Below, in pieces: positions 45,314-53,359 of a stretch of DNA of 64,000 bases. This DNA comes from Bog-793 sp050013835. GTDB taxonomy: Bacteria > Actinomycetota > Acidimicrobiia > Acidimicrobiales > Bog-793. The DNA is taken from the NCBI GenBank assembly GCA_050013835.1, contig JBEKEM010000007.1:84802-148801 (forward strand), given 5' to 3'. A model generated the notes under the pieces. That model was not told the DNA's origin, ran no database searches, and worked only from the letters and a program-made list of their open reading frames with translations. Position 1 is the first letter of the stretch. Each line of letters starts with the position of its first letter. The position numbers and the translations under genes were made by a program.

Positions 45314-46204
45314 ATGGCACGAGACCGCCGGTCATGTCACCGCGTGCGCGTCGCCCTCGCCGCCTGCAGGCGCGTCCCGGACCTCGGCGAGGACGGGCCG
45401 GCGATCCTCGCCGCGCTCGACGCCCGCGGCATCGCGGCGACACCTCTCGTCTGGGACGAGCCCGCCATCGACTGGTCACGATTCGACCTCGTCGTCCTGC
45501 GCACGACCTGGGACTACACGGAACGGCGCGGGGCCTTCCTCGACTGGGCGCGCTCAATCCCGCGCCTTGCCAACCCATACCGGGTGGTCGAGTGGAACAC
45601 CGACAAGAACTACCTCGCCGACCTCGCCGCCTCGGGGGTCGCGACCATCCCGACGACCTGGTGCCGACCGGGCGAGCCAGTCGAACTTCCCCCCGGCGAG
45701 CTGGTCGTCAAGCCCTCGGTGGGTGCGGGCGCGCGGCATGCCGGGCGCTACGGACCCAGGGATAAGGCCGCGGCACGGGATCACGTCGCGCGGCTGCTGG
45801 CGGAGGGCCGCACAGTGATGGTTCAGCCCTACCTCGCCCAGATCCAGGGTCCGGGCGAACGCGGGCTCGTCTACCTCGGCGACTGTTACAGCCACACGAT
45901 CACCAAGCCCGCCATCCTGGCAACCCGTGGGCCGTACGCCGAGGGAAGGCTCGACTGGAATGCCGCCGTCGCCACAGCCAGGCCGACCGAGCAGGAACGG
46001 GCCTTCGCCGAAGCGGTGCTCGACGCGGTGCCGGCCGGGCGGGAGAACCTGCTTTACGCGCGGGTCGACATCGTCCCGGACGAGGCGGGGAACCCGCTCC
46101 TCATCGAGCTCGAGGCGACCGAACCGGCGCTCTACCTCGGACATGCGCCCGGGAGCGCGGCCAAGTTCGCCAACGCAATAGTGGCCTGGCTCCGGCGGGC
46201 CTGA
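45314..46204 (+). CDS. ATP-grasp family protein
   Basis: This 296-residue protein has the layout of RimK/cycloserine-type ATP-grasp ligases. Seen are DLVVLRTTWDYTERRGAFLDW, NTDKNYLADLAASGVATIPT, LVVKPSVGAGARHAGRY (the grasp loop), VMVQPYLAQI, and ARVDIVPDEAGNPLLIELEATEPALYL with the Mg-binding acidic pair. Related proteins form peptide or amide bonds with ATP (for example DcsG in D-cycloserine formation). No biosynthetic partners are adjacent, so the substrate is unknown. The ATG is set by the leaderless -10. Confidence 0.82.
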   Translation: MARDRRSCHRVRVALAACRRVPDLGEDGPAILAALDARGIAATPLVWDEPAIDWSRFDLVVLRTTWDYTERRGAFLDWARSIPRLANPYRVVEWNTDKNYLADLAASGVATIPTTWCRPGEPVELPPGELVVKPSVGAGARHAGRYGPRDKAAARDHVARLLAEGRTVMVQPYLAQIQGPGERGLVYLGDCYSHTITKPAILATRGPYAEGRLDWNAAVATARPTEQERAFAEAVLDAVPAGRENLLYARVDIVPDEAGNPLLIELEATEPALYLGHAPGSAAKFANAIVAWLRRA

Positions 46205-46269
46205 CCGCGTCCGCGTCCCTCCGCGTCAGCGAGGCCCACCGCGGCACGAAGGGGGGCCCGGCCGCCCGG

Positions 46270-46275
46270 TAGCCT
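46270..46275 (+). promoter_or_regulatory. metH -10 element (leaderless)
   Basis: TAGCCT ends 9 nt before GTG 46285. The 80-bp gap upstream has no cobalamin riboswitch or Shine-Dalgarno sequence. Confidence 0.45.
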
Positions 46276-46284
46276 GGAAGAACC

Positions 46285-49200
46285 GTGAAGGGCTACCTCG
46301 ACCTGCTCGCCGAGCGCGTTGTCATCTTCGACGGCGCGACCGGCACAAACCTGCAGCTGCGTGGGCTCGGTCCGGACGACTTCGGCGGGCCGGCACTCGA
46401 AGGGTGCAACGAGGTGCTGGTCGTCACGCGCCCCGACGTCGTCCAGGACCTCCACCGTTCGTTCCTCGACGTCGGCGTCGACGTCGTCGAGACCAACTCG
46501 TTCGGCGCCTTCCCGGTCGTGCTCGCCGAGTATCAGATCGCTGAACGTGCCGCCGAGCTCGCCCGCCGCTCGGCGGAGCTCGCCCGGGAGGTCGCCAACG
46601 GTTACTCGACACCGGACCACCCCCGCTTCGTCGCCGGGAGCATGGGACCGGGGACGAAGTTCCCGTCCCTCGGCCAGATTCCCTTCGCCGCGTTGCGCGA
46701 CGCCTACGAGGTCGAGGCGGTGGCACTCCTCGAGGGCGGCGTCCACCTGCTCCTCGTCGAGACCGCCTTCGACCTTCTCGGTGCCAAGGCTGGCCTCGCC
46801 GCCTGCCGGCGCGCGATGGCGACGACCGGAATCGCCGTGCCCCTGCAGGTCCAGGTGACGATCGAGTTGACCGGCCGAATGCTCCCCGGGACCGAGATCG
46901 CCGCCGCCCTCTGCGCCCTCGAGGCGATGCGCCCCGACGTGATCGGACTCAACTGCGCCACGGGGCCGGTCGAGATGTACGAGCCGCTCCGCTACCTGAC
47001 CGGCCACTCACGCGTTCCGGTGTCCGCGCTACCCAACGCCGGGCTGCCCACGGTCGTCGAGGGCAAGATGCGCTACGACCTCACGCCGGACGAGCTCGCC
47101 GAGCATCTCCACCACTTCGCCACCGAGCTCGGGGTGTCCGTGATCGGCGGATGCTGCGGTACGACGCCGGCACACCTCGACGCCGTGGTTCGGCGGTGCG
47201 GCGGGCTCGCTCCCGTGCGGCGGGCGGTCGAACACGAGGCGGGGGCGGCATCCCTCTACAGCTTCGTGCCTTTCGAACAGGAGGCCTCGTTCCTCGTCAT
47301 CGGCGAGCGCACCAACGCCAACGGCTCGAAGCGCTTCCGCGAGGCGATGCTGGCCGGCGACTTCGACACGACGTCCGCCATGGCGCGCGACCAGGTTCGG
47401 GAAGGTGCGCACCTGATCGATGTCTGCGTCGACTACACGGGCGCCGACGGCGTCGCCGACATGCGCGAGGTGATGGGCCGGATCTCGACGCAGTCGACGG
47501 CACCGGTCGTCATCGACTCGACCGAGACGGCCGTCGTGCGCACGGCGCTCGAGCTCGTCGGGGGCCGAGCCGTCATCAACTCGGTGAACCTCGAGGACGG
47601 CGACGGCGAGGGCACGCGGCTCGACTCGTTCCTCACGCTCGCGGCCGAGCATGGCGCCGCCGTGATCTGCACCTGCATCGACGAGAAGGGCCAGGCCCGC
47701 ACCGCCGAATGGAAGCTCGCCGCGGCCCGCGCCATCCACGACCTCGCCGTCGGGCGGTACGGGCTCCAGCCCGAAGACCTCTTCTTCGACGCCCTGGCGC
47801 TGCCGCTGTCGACGGGGATGGAGGAGAGCCGCCGCGACGGCATCGAGACGATCGAGGCGATCAGCGCCATCAAGCGGGAGATCCCGGGGGCACACACCGT
47901 GCTCGGCATCTCGAACGTCTCGTTCGGCCTCGCCCCCTCGTCCCGCCGGGTGCTGAACGCCGTCTTCCTCCACGAATGCGTCGCCGCCGGCCTCGACGCC
48001 GCGATCGTCCACGCCGGCAGGATCGCGCCGCTGCACAAGATCGACCCCGCCCTCCGGGAGATCTGCCTCGACCTCGTCTACGACCGCCGGCGAGAGGACT
48101 ACGACCCGCTCGCCGCCCTCATCGCGGCGTTCGCCGGTGACGTGCCGAACGACGACGTCACCGAGGACCGCCGCGACTGGTCAGTCGAGCGGCGCCTCGC
48201 CCAGCGCATCGTCGACGGTGACCGGATCGGGCTCGAGGCGGACCTCGACGAGGCGCTGTCCGGCCTAGGCGCCCTCGAGATCGTGAACGGCATGCTGCTG
48301 CCGGGGATGAAGACCGTCGGTGACCTCTTCGCCTCGGGCGAGATGCAGCTGCCCTTTGTCCTGCAGTCGGCGGAGACGATGAAGACCGCTGTGTCGTACC
48401 TCGAGCCGCACATGGAGCAACGTGGTTCCGGCGGGCGCGGCGCCGTCGTGCTGGCGACCGTGAAGGGCGACGTCCACGACATCGGCAAGAACCTCGTCGA
48501 CATCATCCTCACGAACAACGGCTACGAGGTCCACAACCTCGGCATCAAGGTCCCCATCAACGAGATCCTCGAGAAGGCCGACGAGGTGGGGGCCGACGCC
48601 ATCGGGATGAGCGGGCTGCTCGTGCGCTCGACGCTCATCATGCGCGAGAACCTCGAGGAGATGAACCGCCGGGAGCGGACGGCGACACCGATCCTGCTCG
48701 GCGGGGCCGCCCTCACGCGCAGCTACGTCGAGCGCGACCTGCGCGAGGTCTACGCGGGCAGGGTCTTCTACGGCAAGGACGCCTTCGAGGGACTGCGCAC
48801 CCTCGACCGGCTGATGGCGGAGAAGGCGAGCGGCGAGATCGACCCGGACTTCGGCACCGTGCCGACGGGACGCAAGCTCCCGCCCCGGAAGCACGCCACC
48901 TTGGCCGGGGTCAACCCGGCGACGCTGCCCGCCCGCTCGCCGGAGCTCGCCCGGGACAACCCCGTCTTCCCACCGCCTTTCCTCGGCACGCGGGTCGCCA
49001 AGGGAATCCCCCTCGACGACGTGCGCGCCTACCTCAACGAGACGGCACTGTTCCGCAACCAGTGGGGATACCGGCCGAACCCGGGCGAGAGCGACGAGGA
49101 GTTCAAGTCCCGCGTGCGCGCCGAGCTGCGCCTGCGGCTCGACGAGGCCAAAGCCGCCGGTGTGCTCGTCCCCGGGGTCGTCTGGGGCTACTTCGCCGTC

Positions 49201-49749
49201 GGTTCCGAGGGCAACGACCTCGTCTTTTTCGCCAACGCAAGCCGCTCCGCCGAGCTCGCCCGTTTCACGTTCCCCCGCCAGCGCGAGCACCCCTACCTGT
49301 GCATCGCCGATTTCTTCCGTCCCGCCGACTGCGCCGAGATCGACTACGCCGCCTTGTTCGTCGCCTCGATCGGCGATGCCGCCTCGCGTAGGGCGCGCGA
49401 GCTGTTCGCTGCCGACCGCTATCTCGACTACGTGGCCCTCCACGGGCTCTCGGTTGAGATGACCGAGGCGCTCGCCGAGTGCTGGCACCGGCGCATCCGC
49501 GAGGAATGGGGATTCGCCGACGAGGACGGCCCGAACCTCACGGGGCTGTTCCGCCAGAAGTACCGGGGTGGCCGCTACTCGTGGGGCTACCCCGCCTGCC
49601 CGGACCTCGAGGACAACGCCAAGGTCGTCGCACTGCTCGACGCCGCGCGGATCGGCGTCACCGTCACCGAGAACTTCCAACTCGAACCGGAACAGACCAC
49701 CCTCGCCCTCGTCTGCCACCACCCCCAGGCGAAGTACTTCGTCGCCTGA
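46285..49749 (+). CDS. metH: cobalamin-dependent methionine synthase
   Basis: MetH transfers a methyl group from methyltetrahydrofolate to homocysteine through cobalamin. The 1154 residues have all four modules. First is the homocysteine domain with zinc cysteines in GLNCATG and GGCCGT (about 290). Next is the pterin domain (GERTNANGSKRFREA, GLSNVSFGL-like GISNVSFGLAPSSR). The cobalamin domain carries KGDVHDIGKNLV with the cobalt-ligating His at about 731, and the AdoMet activation domain carries YSWGYPACPDLED (about 1095). Length is slightly under the about 1200 typical of the family. GTG 46285 is set by the -10. It pairs metabolically with ahcY near 2 kb. Confidence 0.95.
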   Translation: MKGYLDLLAERVVIFDGATGTNLQLRGLGPDDFGGPALEGCNEVLVVTRPDVVQDLHRSFLDVGVDVVETNSFGAFPVVLAEYQIAERAAELARRSAELAREVANGYSTPDHPRFVAGSMGPGTKFPSLGQIPFAALRDAYEVEAVALLEGGVHLLLVETAFDLLGAKAGLAACRRAMATTGIAVPLQVQVTIELTGRMLPGTEIAAALCALEAMRPDVIGLNCATGPVEMYEPLRYLTGHSRVPVSALPNAGLPTVVEGKMRYDLTPDELAEHLHHFATELGVSVIGGCCGTTPAHLDAVVRRCGGLAPVRRAVEHEAGAASLYSFVPFEQEASFLVIGERTNANGSKRFREAMLAGDFDTTSAMARDQVREGAHLIDVCVDYTGADGVADMREVMGRISTQSTAPVVIDSTETAVVRTALELVGGRAVINSVNLEDGDGEGTRLDSFLTLAAEHGAAVICTCIDEKGQARTAEWKLAAARAIHDLAVGRYGLQPEDLFFDALALPLSTGMEESRRDGIETIEAISAIKREIPGAHTVLGISNVSFGLAPSSRRVLNAVFLHECVAAGLDAAIVHAGRIAPLHKIDPALREICLDLVYDRRREDYDPLAALIAAFAGDVPNDDVTEDRRDWSVERRLAQRIVDGDRIGLEADLDEALSGLGALEIVNGMLLPGMKTVGDLFASGEMQLPFVLQSAETMKTAVSYLEPHMEQRGSGGRGAVVLATVKGDVHDIGKNLVDIILTNNGYEVHNLGIKVPINEILEKADEVGADAIGMSGLLVRSTLIMRENLEEMNRRERTATPILLGGAALTRSYVERDLREVYAGRVFYGKDAFEGLRTLDRLMAEKASGEIDPDFGTVPTGRKLPPRKHATLAGVNPATLPARSPELARDNPVFPPPFLGTRVAKGIPLDDVRAYLNETALFRNQWGYRPNPGESDEEFKSRVRAELRLRLDEAKAAGVLVPGVVWGYFAVGSEGNDLVFFANASRSAELARFTFPRQREHPYLCIADFFRPADCAEIDYAALFVASIGDAASRRARELFAADRYLDYVALHGLSVEMTEALAECWHRRIREEWGFADEDGPNLTGLFRQKYRGGRYSWGYPACPDLEDNAKVVALLDAARIGVTVTENFQLEPEQTTLALVCHHPQAKYFVA

Positions 49750-49779
49750 TCCCTCGCCGGGGCCGGGGGTGCCATCCGG

Positions 49780-49785
49780 TAGCGT
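49780..49785 (+). promoter_or_regulatory. thioredoxin gene -10 element (leaderless)
   Basis: TAGCGT ends 6 nt before GTG 49792, with no Shine-Dalgarno sequence. Confidence 0.45.
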
Positions 49786-49791
49786 CGCAGC

Positions 49792-50499
49792 GTGACCCGA
49801 GAAGTGACCGATGCCACCTTCCAGGCCGACGTGATCGACCGCTCGGAGGACGTCCCCGTCGTCGTCGACCTCTGGGCGCCCTGGTGCGAGCCGTGCCGGA
49901 CGCTTGGACCGACACTCGAGAAGGTCGTCGCCGAGACCGAGGGCGCGGTCGAGCTCGTCAAGGTGAACGTCGACGAGAACCCGCACGTCGCCACCGCCTT
50001 CCAGGTCCAGTCCATCCCGGCCGTCTACGCGGTGCGCGCGGGCAAGGTCGTCGACGGCTTCGTCGGGGCCGTGGCCGAGCCCGCGGTACGGGAGTTCGTC
50101 GCCCGGCTCGCACCGGAGCCTTCGGAAGCGGACCGCCTCGCCGGCCGGGGCGACGAAGACTCGCTCCGGGCGGCGCTCGAGCTGCAGCCCGATCACCCCG
50201 GGGCCGTGGCCGCCCTCGCCGAGCTGCTCGTCGGGCGCGGTGAGACCGAGGAGGCACTCGAACTCCTCGGGCGGGTCCCCGAGACCGACCGCACCCGCCG
50301 CCTCGCGGCCGAGGCACGCCTCGCGGGCCGCGACGACCGCTCCGGGGACTCGCTCGAAGCGCGCCTCGACGGCCTGCTCACCCGGGTGCGCGCCGACGAG
50401 GGCGCCCGCCAGGAGTTCCTCGACCTGCTGGAGACGATGGACCCGGGGGACCCGCGTCGGCTGGACTACCGGCGGGCGCTCGCCTCGCAGCTCTTCTGA
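49792..50499 (+). CDS. thioredoxin-TPR protein (CnoX/YbbN-like)
   Basis: This 235-residue protein has a thioredoxin domain (about 1-105) with WAPWCEPCRTLGP, whose CEPC motif is an uncommon variant of CGPC. A TPR-like C-terminal half follows (PDHPGAVAALAELLVGRGETEEAL, then LEARLDGLLTRVRAD). That layout matches CnoX/YbbN co-chaperones that hold unfolded clients, often with weak redox activity. GTG 49792 is fixed by the leaderless -10. It heads a run of coupled genes through hppA's upstream neighbour. Confidence 0.86.
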   Translation: MTREVTDATFQADVIDRSEDVPVVVDLWAPWCEPCRTLGPTLEKVVAETEGAVELVKVNVDENPHVATAFQVQSIPAVYAVRAGKVVDGFVGAVAEPAVREFVARLAPEPSEADRLAGRGDEDSLRAALELQPDHPGAVAALAELLVGRGETEEALELLGRVPETDRTRRLAAEARLAGRDDRSGDSLEARLDGLLTRVRADEGARQEFLDLLETMDPGDPRRLDYRRALASQLF

Positions 50500-50504
50500 G
50501 GGTC

Positions 50505-51386
50505 GTGGGCGAGTTGCCGGGCAGGCCCGCCGTGGTGCGGCCGGTCTCGCCCGCCGTCGTCGAGCTCGGTCGCCGGCGCTACGACGTGACGACGCGCGTG
50601 CTCGTCATGGGGATCGTCAACCGCACCCCGGACTCCTTCTACGACCACGGCGCCACCTTCGACCTCGGCCGCGCGCTCGCCCGCGCCGAGCGGCTCGTCG
50701 CCGACGGCGCCGACATCATCGACGTCGGCGGCGTGAAGGCCGGTGCCGGCGACCCCGTCGGCGTGGCCGAGGAGCTCGACCGGGTCGTTCCGACGATCGA
50801 GGCGATCGCCGCGCGCTTCGACGTCGCCCTCTCGGTCGACACGTGGCGCGCCGAGGTCGCCGAGGCGGCCTACGGTGCGGGGGCGGTGCTCGGCAACGAC
50901 ATCAGCGGTTTTGGCGACCCGCGCTACCTCGCCGTCGCGGCCGCGGCGGGCGCCTCGGTCGTCGCGACCCACATCCGCCTGCGCCCCCGCTTCGACGACC
51001 CCGATCCCCACTACCCGGACGACGACGTCGTCGCCGCCGTCAGGTTCTTCCTCGCCGACCGCCTCGAGATGGCGCTGGTGGCGGGGATCCCGGCCCAGCG
51101 AGTGCTCTTCGACGTCGGCCTCGACCTCGGCAAGACGACGCCGCAGTCGCTCCAGTTGCTGCGGGCGACCGACCGCTTCGCCGCGATGGGCCAGACGATG
51201 CTGCTCTCGGCTTCGAACAAGGGCTTCCTCGGTGACCTGCTCGGACTGCCCATCGACGCCCGCGAGAACGCCTCGCTCGCCGCCGTCGCCCTCGGCGTGG
51301 CGGGCGGCTGCCGAGTCGTGAGGGTCCACGACGTCGCCCGGGCGAGACGGGCCGTCGACGTGCTCTCGGCGGTGCTCGCGGCGTGA
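50505..51386 (+). CDS. dihydropteroate synthase homologue (FolP2 type)
   Basis: This 293-residue TIM-barrel protein has VLVMGIVNRTPDSFYDHG, DIIDVGGVKAGAGDPV, SVDTWRAEVAEAAYGAGAVLGNDISG, THIRLRPRFDDPDP and SNKGFLGDLLG. In classical FolP these positions read GGESTRPG and MHxxGxP, so the pABA/pterin loops differ. The pattern resembles FolP2 of mycobacteria, which is reported to lack measurable dihydropteroate synthase activity. It may therefore have another role. GTG 50505 lies five bases after the thioredoxin stop, and its end overlaps holA (GTGA). Confidence 0.8.
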   Translation: MGELPGRPAVVRPVSPAVVELGRRRYDVTTRVLVMGIVNRTPDSFYDHGATFDLGRALARAERLVADGADIIDVGGVKAGAGDPVGVAEELDRVVPTIEAIAARFDVALSVDTWRAEVAEAAYGAGAVLGNDISGFGDPRYLAVAAAAGASVVATHIRLRPRFDDPDPHYPDDDVVAAVRFFLADRLEMALVAGIPAQRVLFDVGLDLGKTTPQSLQLLRATDRFAAMGQTMLLSASNKGFLGDLLGLPIDARENASLAAVALGVAGGCRVVRVHDVARARRAVDVLSAVLAA

Positions 51387-52450
51387 CACCGAGCCATCTC
51401 GCCGCCGACAGCTCCCCCCACGCCGCCTACCTCGTCCAGGGTGAGGACCCGGGGCTCGTCAGCCAGGCCCTCTCGGCGCTCCTTTCGGAGCTCGAGGCCC
51501 TCGACGGTGCCGGCGGAGTGCCGATCGAGGAGTACGGCGAGGCCACCCGCCCGGAAGCGGGGCAGGCCGATCCCTTCGGGCTCGGTCCCGTCCTCGACGC
51601 CTGCCGCACACCGCCGTTCCTCGCCCCGCGCCGGGTCGTCGTCGTGCGTGATGCCGCCGCGCTCGACACGGGGCAGGTCCGCGAGCTCGTCGGCTACCTC
51701 GGCGACCCCCTTGCGACGACGGTCCTCGTCGTCGTGTACACGGGGAGGCGGGCGCCCGCCGCCCTCGACAAGGCGATCCGCGCCGCCGGCCTCGTCGTCG
51801 ACGTCGGACCCGCGCCCACGGCCCGGGCCCGGGCGCAGTGGATCGCCGAGCGGCTCCGCCGGGCGCCGGTCCACCTCGACCCCGAAGCGGTCGAGCTCCT
51901 CGAGGAGCACCTCGGCGAGGATCTCGCCCGACTCGACGGGCTCCTTGCGACGCTCGAGTCCGCCTTCGGCGCGGGCGCGCCGATCGGGGCGGCCGATCTC
52001 TCCCCCTTCCTCGGTTCGGCCGGCGGAGTGGCGCCCTGGGACCTCACCGACGCCATCGATTCCGGCGATGTCCCCGCCGCCATCACCGCCCTCGGGCGAC
52101 TGATGGGGCCCGGCGAACGGAACGCCTTCCAGGTGGTCGCCCTGCTCCACCGCCATTTCGGCGCGATGCTGCGGCTCGACGGCTCGGGGATATCCGACGA
52201 GACCTCCGCCGCCGCGGCGACCGGCATGAAGCCGTTCCCCGCAAAGAAGGCGCTCGACTCCTCGCGCCGTCTCGGCCACGCCGGTATCGTGCTGGCCATC
52301 ACCCTGCTCGCCGATGCCGACATCGCCCTGCGCGGGGAGGCCGGCTGGAGCGACGAGCTCGTGCTCGAGGTGCTCGTCGCCCGGCTAGCCCGATCCCCCG
52401 CCGGACGGTCACGGGCCCGGCCCGCCCTCCGCCGGGCACGGGCCCGATGA
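51383..52450 (+). CDS. holA: DNA polymerase III subunit delta
   Basis: HolA is the delta subunit of the clamp loader that opens the beta sliding clamp. The 355-residue product has the AAA-like start AAYLVQGEDPGLVSQALSALL, then RTPPFLAPRRVVVVRDA and TVLVVVYTGRRAPAALDKAI. The helical C-terminal part follows (VELLEEHLGEDLARLDGLLATLE, VVALLHRHFGAMLRL, and LLADADIALRG), all typical of delta. No Walker A is expected in this subunit. Both ends overlap neighbours (GTGA with folP2, ATGA with the phosphatase), so expression is coupled. The C-terminus is Arg-rich. Confidence 0.86.
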   Translation: MTPSHLAADSSPHAAYLVQGEDPGLVSQALSALLSELEALDGAGGVPIEEYGEATRPEAGQADPFGLGPVLDACRTPPFLAPRRVVVVRDAAALDTGQVRELVGYLGDPLATTVLVVVYTGRRAPAALDKAIRAAGLVVDVGPAPTARARAQWIAERLRRAPVHLDPEAVELLEEHLGEDLARLDGLLATLESAFGAGAPIGAADLSPFLGSAGGVAPWDLTDAIDSGDVPAAITALGRLMGPGERNAFQVVALLHRHFGAMLRLDGSGISDETSAAAATGMKPFPAKKALDSSRRLGHAGIVLAITLLADADIALRGEAGWSDELVLEVLVARLARSPAGRSRARPALRRARAR

Positions 52451-53274
52451 CGGGCGGAACGACCGGTCCCGAACCGTCTGACCTCGCCGAGCTGGCAGCG
52501 CGTCTCGCTCGCGAGGCCGGCCACCTCCTCATCGAGGCGGGAAGGCACAGCCACGACCGGGCGGCACTCGCCGACTCGGCGAGCCGCAAGTCCTCGGCGA
52601 CCGACCTCGCCACCGAGGCCGACCGCGCCAGCGAGCGGCTCATCGTCGGCGGGATCAGCCGAGCCCGCCCCGACGACGCCGTGCTCGGCGAGGAGGGCGG
52701 CGAGCATGCCGGCTCCTCGGGCCTCACCTGGATCATCGACCCGATCGACGGCACGACCAACTTCGTCTACGGCTTCGGCTCCTGGGCTGTCTCCATCGGC
52801 GTCGCCGACGAAGCCGGCCCGCTCGCCGGCGCCGTCTACGACCCCCTGCGGGACGAGATGTTCACGGCCGCCCGGGGCTGCGCCGCCCGCCTGGGAGACC
52901 GGGTGCTCGGCCCGCTCGCCGCGCCGCCGCTCGCGGAGTCGCTCGTCGGCACCGGCTTCAGCTACGCCGAGGAGAACCGCCGGGGCCAGGCTCGCCTCCT
53001 CCCGGTGGTCCTGCCCCGGGTGCGCGACATCCGCCGGGCGGGCGCCGCCTCACTCGACCTGTGCTACGTGGCCGCCGGGAGGCTGAACGCCTTCTACGAA
53101 GCGGGGCTCCACCCCTGGGACCGCGCCGCCGGGCTGCTCGTCGCCACCGAGGCCGGTGCCGACTACCGCGACGTCGACGGGCTTGACCCGGGGCGGTCGA
53201 CCCTCGTCGTCGCCCCACCCGGGCTCCTCGACGAACTCCTCGCACTCCTTGTCGAGGCGGCGGCCCGTCCCTGA
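52447..53274 (+). CDS. inositol monophosphatase-family phosphatase
   Basis: This 275-residue Mg/Li-type sugar phosphatase has the diagnostic metal-binding DPIDGTTNFVYGF with WIID before it, GEEGGEH for the first metal ligand, and WDRAAGLLVATEAGA at the C-terminal end. It probably hydrolyses inositol-1-phosphate, histidinol phosphate, or a related sugar phosphate. Inositol is needed for phosphatidylinositol and mycothiol in actinobacteria. The ATG at 52447 overlaps the holA stop (ATGA). An 85-bp gap with a TACCAT site (53276-53281) precedes hppA. Confidence 0.85.
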   Translation: MTGGTTGPEPSDLAELAARLAREAGHLLIEAGRHSHDRAALADSASRKSSATDLATEADRASERLIVGGISRARPDDAVLGEEGGEHAGSSGLTWIIDPIDGTTNFVYGFGSWAVSIGVADEAGPLAGAVYDPLRDEMFTAARGCAARLGDRVLGPLAAPPLAESLVGTGFSYAEENRRGQARLLPVVLPRVRDIRRAGAASLDLCYVAAGRLNAFYEAGLHPWDRAAGLLVATEAGADYRDVDGLDPGRSTLVVAPPGLLDELLALLVEAAARP

Positions 53275-53359
53275 GTACCATGCCTGTGCCGCGCTGATCG
53301 GCCCGCCCACAAGCGAGTGAGCGGCGACACGCGGCCGCCGACAACGGAGGAAGAGAAAG

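Noticed and set aside
46205..46284. Cobalamin riboswitch ahead of metH
   Set aside because: The gap is too short and lacks the B12 box.
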